From JBAUHN01 sp049680295 (lineage in GTDB: Bacteria > Pseudomonadota > Alphaproteobacteria > Rhodobacterales > Rhodobacteraceae): DNA of 40,768 bases. Each line of letters opens with the position of its first letter. The first letter of the stretch is position 1. Location of the stretch: NCBI GenBank assembly GCA_049680295.1, contig JBAUHN010000007.1:1-40768 (forward strand). Direction: 5' to 3'. The position numbers were made by a program, and so were the translations under genes. The notes beneath the pieces are model-generated. The model was given only the letters and a program-made list of their open reading frames with translations, had not been told where the DNA came from and did not search any database. Below are positions 1 through 7,242 of the stretch, in pieces.

Positions 1-1027
1 ATGGAATGCCGAAAATCCCGTGCTCAAAAAGGGCATCGCGCTGACGCCGGTGAAATTTGGCATCTCATTCACCTTGACCCACCTCAATCAGGCCGGTGCC
101 CTGGTGCATGTCTACCAGGATGGCTCGGTACACATGAACCACGGCGGTACCGAGATGGGGCAAGGCCTGTTTTTGAAGGTGGCCCAAGTCGCCGCATCCC
201 GGTTTGGCATCCCACTTGAGGCCGTCAAAATCACCGCCACGGACACCGCCAAAGTCCCCAACACTTCCGCCACTGCGGCCTCTTCTGGCAGTGATTTGAA
301 CGGTATGGCAGTGCAGGCAGCCTGCGACACCATTCGGATGCGCATGGCAACGCTGTTGGCAAAATTCCACCAATGCGACGTGGCGGATGTGGTTTTTGCG
401 GACGGGAATGTCACCACTGGTGAAACGGTCTACAGCTTTCAGGACGTAGCGCAGATGGCGTATCAGGCGCGAGTCAGCCTGTCGGCAACCGGGTTTTACA
501 AAACTCCAAAGGTCGCCTGGGACCGTATCAAAGGTCAGGGGCGTCCGTTTTTCTATTTCGCCTATGGCGCCGCTGTCACCGAGGTTTGCATCGACACGCT
601 AACCGGTGAAAACCGCATTCTGCGCACCGACATCCTGCACGACGCCGGAACGTCGCTGAACCCGGCAATTGACATCGGCCAGGTCGAAGGCGCCTATGTG
701 CAAGGGGCCGGCTGGCTGACCACAGAGGAACTGGTTTGGGACGACAAGGGCCATTTGCGCACCCATGCGCCGTCGACCTACAAAATCCCCGCCTGCTCAG
801 ACCGGCCCGATGTTTTCAATGTGGCCCTCTGGGACGCGCCCAATCGCGAAGATACCGTCTACCGCTCCAAAGCGGTGGGCGAGCCGCCCTTTATGCTGGG
901 CATATCGGCATATGCGGCGCTTTGTGATGCCGTCCGTGCCTGCGGACCAGACTATGGCGACTTGCAAACGCCCGCGACCGCCGAAGCCGTCTTGGCCGCC
1001 ATAGATCGGACCGGCCATGTCATTTGA
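1..1027 (+). CDS. xdhB: Xanthine dehydrogenase molybdopterin-binding subunit (XdhB), C-terminal part
   Basis: The reading frame is open from the first complete codon at base 2, so the gene starts outside the window and only its last ~341 residues are present. They carry the Mo-cofactor-binding signatures of xanthine dehydrogenase, including the GGTEMGQG segment near base 140-170 and, near the C-terminus, VGEPPF, which holds the glutamate that activates the Mo-bound water in this family. The enzyme oxidises hypoxanthine to xanthine and urate in the cytoplasm as an XdhA2B2-type complex; XdhA would lie upstream. The end overlaps the xdhC start by 11 bases (ATG at 1017, TGA at 1025-1027), so the two are translationally coupled. 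The adjoining nucleoside-type importer supports a purine-catabolic role. Confidence 0.95.
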   Translation, partial: WNAENPVLKKGIALTPVKFGISFTLTHLNQAGALVHVYQDGSVHMNHGGTEMGQGLFLKVAQVAASRFGIPLEAVKITATDTAKVPNTSATAASSGSDLNGMAVQAACDTIRMRMATLLAKFHQCDVADVVFADGNVTTGETVYSFQDVAQMAYQARVSLSATGFYKTPKVAWDRIKGQGRPFFYFAYGAAVTEVCIDTLTGENRILRTDILHDAGTSLNPAIDIGQVEGAYVQGAGWLTTEELVWDDKGHLRTHAPSTYKIPACSDRPDVFNVALWDAPNREDTVYRSKAVGEPPFMLGISAYAALCDAVRACGPDYGDLQTPATAEAVLAAIDRTGHVI

Positions 1028-1952
1028 TCGCAGTGCATTGATCGCGGCCTGCGCCGCCCATGGACATGTCGCGCGCGTTGTCATTGCGGCAGGGCGCGGG
1101 TCCGCTCCACGTGAGGTTGGCGCGGCGATGCTTGTCTGGAAAGACGGGCAATCGGGCACTGTCGGCGGCGGCACGTTGGAACATCAACTCACCCTGGCCG
1201 CGCGCAGATTGCTTGCCACCGGGCAGGACGCTGCGACCAAACATGCGCTTGGCCCGGATTTAGGGCAATGCTGCGGTGGCGCCGTAGATGTGCTGACCGA
1301 AATCTATGATATGGCCCGCGCTGAAAACCTGGACGCACACCTGATCACCCGGGGGCCGGGCGTTGCGCCTTTGGGGGTCCAGCGTCTGCGCCACATGCAG
1401 CGCGGCACCGGGATGATGCCACCACCTGGAATGGTTGACGGATGGATGATTGAGCCTGTGACCCATCCCAGCCGCAATATCTGGATCTGGGGGGCGGGCC
1501 ATGTCGGGCGCGCTTTGGTGGGTGTGATCCAACCGCTGCCTGGCGTTGCGCTTACTTGGGTCGATACGGCACCAGATCGGTTTCCGCCGGATATCGCAGA
1601 CAATGTGACAGTACTGCCCGGCAGCGCCCCCGAGACTTTGGTGCATTATGCGCCAGGCGATGCAGAGCATCTGATCGTCACCTATTCACACCGACTGGAT
1701 CTGGCGCTGTGTCATGGCTTGCTGGCGCATGGCTTTGCTTTTGCAGGTCTGATCGGGTCAAAAACCAAATGGGCGCGGTTTCGCAGCAAACTGCGCATCC
1801 TTGGACACAATGACACCGTGATTGACCAGATCACCTGCCCGATCGGGGCGCCAGAATTGGGCAAACACCCGCAAAGCATTGCCATCGGGGTCGCAGACGC
1901 ATTGCTGCGCGCGCCGCTTGCCTCCGCCCTTCAAAAGGAACGCCACGCATGA
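1017..1952 (+). CDS. xdhC: Xanthine dehydrogenase accessory protein XdhC
   Basis: A 311-residue protein with the two-part XdhC/CoxI build. The N-terminal half includes the conserved GQCCGG motif (about residues 82-87), whose cysteines belong to the Mo-cofactor sulfuration/insertion function. The C-terminal half has a Rossmann-type glycine motif, GAGHVGRAL (about 160-168). XdhC binds Mo-cofactor, protects it, helps its sulfuration and passes it to XdhB. The ATG start lies inside the xdhB end. The stop overlaps the start of the next gene (ATGA at 1949-1952), so the accessory gene links the enzyme and transporter genes in one transcript. The length is normal for the family. Confidence 0.95.
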   Translation: MSFDRSALIAACAAHGHVARVVIAAGRGSAPREVGAAMLVWKDGQSGTVGGGTLEHQLTLAARRLLATGQDAATKHALGPDLGQCCGGAVDVLTEIYDMARAENLDAHLITRGPGVAPLGVQRLRHMQRGTGMMPPPGMVDGWMIEPVTHPSRNIWIWGAGHVGRALVGVIQPLPGVALTWVDTAPDRFPPDIADNVTVLPGSAPETLVHYAPGDAEHLIVTYSHRLDLALCHGLLAHGFAFAGLIGSKTKWARFRSKLRILGHNDTVIDQITCPIGAPELGKHPQSIAIGVADALLRAPLASALQKERHA

Positions 1953-3463
1953 CGCAACTTTTAAACCTCTCAGGCCTGACCAAGGCCTACCCGGGCGTGA
2001 TCGCCAACAGCGACGTCTCCCTGTCGATTGCGCCGGGCGAAGTCCATGCGCTGCTGGGGGAAAATGGTGCCGGTAAATCCACGCTGGTCAAAATGATCTA
2101 CGGATTGGTCAAGCCGGACACTGGCAAAATGGAAATGAACGGCGCTGAATTTGCCCCCGCCGAGCCACGGGCCGCACGTGCAGCCGGGGTCGGCATGGTG
2201 TTTCAACATTTCTCGCTGTTTGATGCCTTGAGTGTTGCGGAAAACATCGCCCTTGGCATGGAAAACGCACCAAAACTCAGCCAGTTGTCGCAGCAGATCC
2301 GTCAGGTGTCTGACACCTATGGTCTGCCTTTATCGCCTGACAGGACGGTCGGCGACCTTTCAGCAGGCGAACGTCAGCGGGTCGAGATCATTCGCTGTCT
2401 TTTGCAGGACCCAAAACTGTTGATCATGGATGAGCCGACCAGCGTTCTGACGCCGCAAGAGGTTGAAATCTTGTTCAAAACCTTACGCAAACTTAGCGCC
2501 GAAGGGACTGCGATCTTATATATCTCGCACAAACTCGAAGAAATCCGCAGCCTGTGTGATGCGGCCACCATTCTGCGTCTGGGAAAGGTTGTCGGCACCT
2601 GTATCCCGCGCGATACCACGGCGCGTGAGATGGCCGAAATGATGGTGGGTCAGGTGTTGCAGGTCCCAACGCGCGCTAAAGCAGAACATGGCGAGATTTC
2701 ACTACAGTTGAACGGGCTTTCCGCCGCCTCGCCCAATGCCTTCGGCATGCCACTGCGCGACATCCACGTCACGGTGCGCAAAGGCGAAGTTCTGGGGATT
2801 GGCGGGGTTGCAGGCAACGGTCAGGACGAATTATTGGGTGCCTTATCGGGCGAAGTTTTGTCCGCGCCCGGTATGATCCAGTTCAATGGCGCAGACATCA
2901 GCCGCCTGGCACCAAACGCGCGCCGCGAGATCGGCGTGCTGACCGCACCGGAAGAGCGGCTTGGCCATGCGGCTGCCCCAGATATGTCGCTGACCGAAAA
3001 CGCAATGCTGACCGGAGCGACGCGGCAAAACCTTGAAAAAGGCGGGTTACTGAATTGGAGTGCAGCAACGCGATTTGCCCAAGAGATCATCGAAGCCTTT
3101 GATGTGCGAACCCCCGGAGCCGGCAATGCCGCGCGGTCACTATCGGGTGGAAATCTGCAAAAGTTTGTAATTGGTCGCGAAGTGTTGCAACGACCGGAGG
3201 TTTTGATTGTCAATCAACCCACATGGGGTGTCGACGCCTCGGCCGCCGCAGCGATCCGTCAATCGTTACTTGATCTGGCAACCGGTGGCACGGCTGTGGT
3301 TGTCATCAGTCAGGACTTGGACGAACTGATGGAAATTTCGGATAGGTTTGCGGCGCTGAATGAAGGCCGTTTGTCAGAACCGAGGCCCACGCAAGGTCTG
3401 AGCGTGGATGAGATCGGCCTGATGATGGGAGGGGCACATGGCATGGAGGTGGCGCATGTTTGA
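1949..3463 (+). CDS. ABC transporter ATP-binding protein, BMP/nucleoside family
   Basis: A 504-residue tandem ATPase of the type paired with BMP-family binding proteins (YufO/NupO-like). The first cassette has Walker A GENGAGKST, a signature LSAGERQRVEI and Walker B LLIMDEPT. The second has a degenerate Walker A region (GVAGNGQDE), signature LSGGNLQKF and a Walker B in which the usual acidic pair reads NQPTWGVD, as is common in this family. It would energise import of purine nucleosides or nucleobases through the two permeases downstream. It starts at ATG 1949 by a 4-base overlap with xdhC. A 27-codon open frame fills the gap to the permease gene (separate entry). Confidence 0.93.
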   Translation: MTQLLNLSGLTKAYPGVIANSDVSLSIAPGEVHALLGENGAGKSTLVKMIYGLVKPDTGKMEMNGAEFAPAEPRAARAAGVGMVFQHFSLFDALSVAENIALGMENAPKLSQLSQQIRQVSDTYGLPLSPDRTVGDLSAGERQRVEIIRCLLQDPKLLIMDEPTSVLTPQEVEILFKTLRKLSAEGTAILYISHKLEEIRSLCDAATILRLGKVVGTCIPRDTTAREMAEMMVGQVLQVPTRAKAEHGEISLQLNGLSAASPNAFGMPLRDIHVTVRKGEVLGIGGVAGNGQDELLGALSGEVLSAPGMIQFNGADISRLAPNARREIGVLTAPEERLGHAAAPDMSLTENAMLTGATRQNLEKGGLLNWSAATRFAQEIIEAFDVRTPGAGNAARSLSGGNLQKFVIGREVLQRPEVLIVNQPTWGVDASAAAAIRQSLLDLATGGTAVVVISQDLDELMEISDRFAALNEGRLSEPRPTQGLSVDEIGLMMGGAHGMEVAHV

Positions 3464-3539
3464 TATGGGGTACGAAAGAGTTTTCTGGCCTCCGGCGGCG
3501 ATATTTTCGCCATCTGGAAACGGGGGGGAGTTTCTATGA
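3456..3539 (+). CDS. Possible 27-residue peptide bridging the ATPase and permease genes
   Basis: An ATG at 3456 inside the last codons of the ATPase gene opens a 27-codon frame (MFDMGYERVFWPPAAIF at its N-terminal end). Its TGA overlaps the permease ATG (ATGA at 3536-3539). The run of G residues at about 3522-3530 that should be the permease ribosome-binding site is inside it. The exact overlap at both ends is the pattern of a translationally coupled gene, but it may be chance: the peptide is tiny, no homologue is recognised, and its only clear function would be to carry ribosomes to the permease start. Confidence 0.25.
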   Translation: MFDMGYERVFWPPAAIFSPSGNGGEFL

Positions 3540-4618
3540 TCAGGTTGGAAAAACGCCCGCAACCCAGTCAGGCTTTTGCTTGGGCCGCGCCGTTGTTGGC
3601 TGTGCTGGCAACAATGGTTTTTGGCGGATTGCTGTTTGCCGTTTTGGGCAAGGATCCAGTGCAATCCATCCTCACGATTTTTTGGGAGCCGCTGTTTGGT
3701 GAGTTTTCGTTCTACTACAGGCCGCAATTGCTGATCAAGGGTGCGCCACTGGTTCTGATTGCCATTGGGCTGTCTTTGGGCTTCAAGGCCGGAATCTGGA
3801 ATATCGGCGCTGAGGGGCAGTATATTATTGGCGCGCTCTGCGGGGCCGGCGTCGGCTTGGCGTTTTATCCAACAGACTCTGTCATGATCTTTCCGCTGAT
3901 GGTTATGGCGGGCGCATTGGGAGGCATGGTGTGGGGGCTGATCCCTGCATTTCTAAAGGTCAAATTCGGTACCAACGAAATTTTGGTGTCTTTGATGCTG
4001 GTCTATGTCGCAGAGCAGTTTTTGGCATCTATGTCGCTGGGATTGCTAAAAAATCCCGAGGGTTTTGGATTTCCCGGCAGCCGCAATTTGCAGCAATACC
4101 CAAGTGCCCATAATGCGGAAATCTTTGCTGGATCGGGGATGCATTGGGGGGTCGTTGCGGCCTTTATCGCTGTGATCCTTGGCTACATTCTTATGGCGCG
4201 CCATCGTCTTGGCTTTGCGATCCGTGTCACTGGCGAAGCCCCCCGTGCTGCACGATTTGCCGGTGTGAACCCATCGCGGCTGATCCTGTTTTGTCTTGGC
4301 ACATCGGGGCTTTTGGCCGGGCTTGCCGGACTTTTTGAGGTGGCTGGACCCGCCGGTCAGGTGTCAATTGATTTTAATGTGGGTTACGGCTTTACCGCGA
4401 TTATCGTCGCGTTTTTGGGCCGGTTGCATCCTGTTGGCATACTGCTGGCGGGGTTGCTTATGGCGCTGACCTATATTGGTGGCGACATTGCGCAATCGCA
4501 GCTGGGGCTGCCCGCAGCAGCCATTCAGGTGTTTCAGGGGATGTTGTTGTTCTTTCTTCTGGCGCTTGATCTTCTCACCAATTACCGGTTGCGCCTTGGC
4601 CGGACGGAGGCCGCATAA
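3536..4618 (+). CDS. ABC transporter permease, BMP/nucleoside family (first subunit)
   Basis: A 360-residue hydrophobic protein of the BPD_transp_2 type (YufP/NupP-like). It has an N-terminal membrane segment (about residues 17-39), an exposed region, then a core of about eight further membrane helices. Recognisable pieces are GFKAGIWNIGAEGQY and GTNEILVSLML, which are conserved in nucleoside permeases of this family. It forms the channel with the next gene product. The ATG is preceded by a very G-rich Shine-Dalgarno region (gggggggag) five bases upstream. Its stop overlaps the next start by one base (TAATG). Confidence 0.92.
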   Translation: MIRLEKRPQPSQAFAWAAPLLAVLATMVFGGLLFAVLGKDPVQSILTIFWEPLFGEFSFYYRPQLLIKGAPLVLIAIGLSLGFKAGIWNIGAEGQYIIGALCGAGVGLAFYPTDSVMIFPLMVMAGALGGMVWGLIPAFLKVKFGTNEILVSLMLVYVAEQFLASMSLGLLKNPEGFGFPGSRNLQQYPSAHNAEIFAGSGMHWGVVAAFIAVILGYILMARHRLGFAIRVTGEAPRAARFAGVNPSRLILFCLGTSGLLAGLAGLFEVAGPAGQVSIDFNVGYGFTAIIVAFLGRLHPVGILLAGLLMALTYIGGDIAQSQLGLPAAAIQVFQGMLLFFLLALDLLTNYRLRLGRTEAA

Positions 4619-5538
4619 TGGATCTTTCTGTAATAAACCCGATCTTGCTGATTGCAGCCTTGATGAGCGCCGCAACCCCGATCCTGTTGGCCGCAACCGG
4701 TGAATTGGTGGTCGAGCGTGCCGGTGTTCTGAACCTTGGGGTTGAAGGCATGATGATCGTTGGCGCGGTTTGCGGATTTGCAATCGCGGTCGAGACCGGA
4801 TCCCCCATCACCGGATTTATTGCAGCGGCCATAGGTGGCGCGGTGTTAAGTCTGCTGTTTGCATTCTTGACCCAAGTCACCTTGGCCAACCAGGTGGCGT
4901 CAGGTTTGGCGCTGACCCTGTTTGGGCTGGGCCTGTCATCGCTTTTGGGTCAAGGTTATGTCGGTGTGAAACCGCCGCGAATGGCGGACCTGAATTTTGG
5001 GCCGTTGGCGGATATCCCGGTTATTGGACCCATTTTTTTCTCGCATGATCCGGTGCTGTATTTTGGCCTGCTACTGGTCGCAGGCGTTTGGGCATTGCTG
5101 AAATTCACCCGTGCGGGATTGATCCTGCGGGCCGTCGGCGAAAACCATGATGCAGCCCATGCGTTAGGCTATAAGGTTGTGCGCATTCGGGTCGCGGCGA
5201 TTATGTTTGGCGGGGCCTGCGCGGGACTGGGGGGTGCCTATCTGTCGCTGATCCGGGTGCCACAGTGGACCGAAGGCATGACCGCAGGTGTGGGGTGGAT
5301 CGCGCTCGCGCTGGTTGTGTTCGCCAGCTGGAAACCCTGGCGCGTTCTGTTGGGCGCTTATCTTTTTGGCGGGATCACTCAATTACAACTTAATCTGCAA
5401 GGCGCAGGCGTTGCCATTCCGGTCGAATATCTGGCAATGTCGCCCTATCTGATCACCATTGTCGTTCTGGTGATCTTGTCTGCGGACAAAAGCGGGGCAC
5501 CTGCTTCGCTTGGCCGAAATTTTCATGCCTCACACTAG
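4618..5538 (+). CDS. ABC transporter permease, BMP/nucleoside family (second subunit)
   Basis: A 306-residue membrane protein, the shorter permease partner (YufQ/NupQ-like). The N-terminal region contains RAGVLNLGVEGMM, the family hallmark near residue 40, and the C-terminal half has GENHDAAHALGY, the cytoplasmic loop that touches the ATPase. It is expected to pair with the upstream permease as a heterodimer. Its ATG overlaps the previous TAA. The binding-protein gene follows after 27 bases, so this is the usual ATPase-permease-permease-binding-protein order. Confidence 0.92.
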   Translation: MDLSVINPILLIAALMSAATPILLAATGELVVERAGVLNLGVEGMMIVGAVCGFAIAVETGSPITGFIAAAIGGAVLSLLFAFLTQVTLANQVASGLALTLFGLGLSSLLGQGYVGVKPPRMADLNFGPLADIPVIGPIFFSHDPVLYFGLLLVAGVWALLKFTRAGLILRAVGENHDAAHALGYKVVRIRVAAIMFGGACAGLGGAYLSLIRVPQWTEGMTAGVGWIALALVVFASWKPWRVLLGAYLFGGITQLQLNLQGAGVAIPVEYLAMSPYLITIVVLVILSADKSGAPASLGRNFHASH

Positions 5539-5565
5539 AGGCACACCAACCAGGGGAACCCAAAA

Positions 5566-6639
5566 ATGAAAATCACCACTTTATTTACTGGCGCGGCACT
5601 CGTGCTTGGTCTCGCAACAAGCGCGATGGCCCAGGACAAAACCAAGGTCGGTTTTGTCTTTGTCGGGCCTGTCGGCGACGGCGGCTGGACCTATGAACAC
5701 AATCAGGGCCGTCTGGCCGTTGAGGCTGAATTCGGCGATCAGGTTGAAACTGTTTTTGTTGAAAACGTCGCTGAGGGGCCAGATTCCGAACGCGTAATGA
5801 CGGAAATGGCGCTGAATGGCACCGATCTGATTTTCACAACATCATTTGGTTACATGGACCCAACCATCAACATTGCCGCCAAATTTCCAAACGTGAAATT
5901 TGAGCACGCGACCGGCTACAAACGCGCCGACAACGTATCGACCTATTCGGCACGTTTCTACGAAGGCCGCGCCATTCAAGGCCATATCGCAGGGTCGATG
6001 ACCAAGTCGAATATTGTTGGCTACATCGGGTCTTTTCCGATCCCCGAAGTCATCCGTGGCATTAACTCGGCCTATGTCCACGCCAAGAAAGTGAACCCTG
6101 ATGTCACCTTTAAAATCGTCTGGGCCTACACCTGGTTTGACCCGGCAAAAGAGGCGGACGCGGCCAAGGTTCTGATCGAACAGGGCGCAGATGTTGTTTT
6201 GCAACACACCGATTCCACGGCACCTCAGGCAGCAGCGCAAGACAAGGGCGGTGTTATCACCTTTGGTCAGGCGTCAGATATGGCGCAATATGCCCCCTTG
6301 CCACGGGTATCTTCGATCATTGACGATTGGGCGCCCTACTATATTGCGCGCACCAAAGCAGTGATTGACGGCACATGGACCAGCACGGACACATGGGATG
6401 GCATCGGCGCAGGCATGGTCGGCATCGGTGAAATCTCTGACGCGGTTCCGGCGGATGTGAAAGAACAGGCACTGGCGTTGAAAGCGTCGATTGCGGATGG
6501 GTCCTATCATCCCTTCACCGGTCCATTGAAAAAGCAAGACGGCAGTGATTGGCTGGCCGATGGCGAAGTTGCCGACGACGGCACGCTGGCGGGCATGAAT
6601 TTTTACGTCGAGGGCATCGAAGGCGATATCCCGCAGTAA
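5566..6639 (+). CDS. BMP-family ABC transporter substrate-binding protein
   Basis: A 357-residue exported protein. A 22-residue signal peptide ends at AMA-Q. It carries no lipobox cysteine, so it should be a free periplasmic protein. The mature part follows the BMP/PnrA fold, with VGFVFVGPVGDGGWTYEHNQG at the N-terminus and a segment near residue 100 (FPNVKFEHATGY) typical of the group. BMP proteins bind purine nucleosides or related bases; with xdhBC upstream, a purine ligand is the likely choice. The start has a good ribosome-binding site (aggggaa). It is the last gene of the unit and is followed 23 bases later by a strong terminator. Confidence 0.92.
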   Translation: MKITTLFTGAALVLGLATSAMAQDKTKVGFVFVGPVGDGGWTYEHNQGRLAVEAEFGDQVETVFVENVAEGPDSERVMTEMALNGTDLIFTTSFGYMDPTINIAAKFPNVKFEHATGYKRADNVSTYSARFYEGRAIQGHIAGSMTKSNIVGYIGSFPIPEVIRGINSAYVHAKKVNPDVTFKIVWAYTWFDPAKEADAAKVLIEQGADVVLQHTDSTAPQAAAQDKGGVITFGQASDMAQYAPLPRVSSIIDDWAPYYIARTKAVIDGTWTSTDTWDGIGAGMVGIGEISDAVPADVKEQALALKASIADGSYHPFTGPLKKQDGSDWLADGEVADDGTLAGMNFYVEGIEGDIPQ

Positions 6640-6662
6640 AAATCCCACTGCGCAAAGATCAG

Positions 6663-6691
6663 AAAGGCCCTGCTCATGCGGGGCCTTTTTT
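6663..6691 (+). terminator. Rho-independent terminator of the xdh/nucleoside transporter unit
   Basis: A perfect 8-bp stem, AAAGGCCC (6663-6670) with GGGCCTTT (6681-6688), closes a 10-base loop and runs straight into a T tract ending at 6691. It lies 23 bases after the binding-protein stop codon. Confidence 0.9.
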
Positions 6692-7242
6692 GTCAGTAGT
6701 CAGTGCAGATCGTCGCGACACGTGGTTGATATTTCTAGCGGGATCACATCTGCCGAGTGCGTGTTCATACCTTTCAACCCCGAAAGAGGGTACATTGACC
6801 GACAGTGACTTTGCCAGCGCAGGCGCCACGTTCGCTGATTTGATCCCGTCGACCTTGGCGTATCCAAAGCAGACAGTCGCTGCCAGCCGGTCAAAGCTGG
6901 ACGCCACATAATTGGTCGTAACAAACAAAGCTTTTCACATTTCAAATAGCTTGGGATGTTTCGCTTGAAACCGTTGGCCTTGCACAGCACCACCAACGCC
7001 AACTGATCGGACAAAACAGCCATATGACCGAGATCATTATGATTGGCGGCGGCATCACAGGACTATCCGCAGCCGCGTTTAGTGAGGAACGTTATGGCCT
7101 GCCACCAATCTTCGCCCTTCGGGTCACCGGTCAGCCAATGGCGGCTAACGCAGCATCAGTTTCGGCATTGTCGCCGACCCGCCTGCGCCAATAGCCCCGG
7201 CGCAGGTCAACGGCGTTTCGCTTTAATTGTCGCAATCCCGCC
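6692..7242. other. Non-coding stretch between convergent units
   Basis: About 550 bases between the plus-strand terminator and the 3' end of the minus-strand oxidoreductase gene. Short open frames exist on both strands but none looks like a conserved protein. The only recognisable piece is the FAD-motif relic at 7024-7194. No terminator with a T tract was seen for the minus-strand operon. Confidence 0.5.
7024..7194 (+). pseudogene. Relic of an FAD/NAD-binding oxidoreductase N-terminus
   Basis: A 56-codon frame begins MTEIIMIGGGITGLSAAAF, a textbook beta-alpha-beta dinucleotide-binding start (GGGITG), then loses resemblance to any flavoprotein and stops at 7192-7194. A real enzyme of this class would be 350 or more residues, so this is at best a truncated remnant. 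No recombination scar or continuation was found downstream. Confidence 0.4.

Noticed and set aside
6674..7023. Minus-strand frames of 84 and 107 codons after the BMP binding-protein gene
   Set aside because: They overlap the terminator region, have no convincing start signal and no recognised domain.
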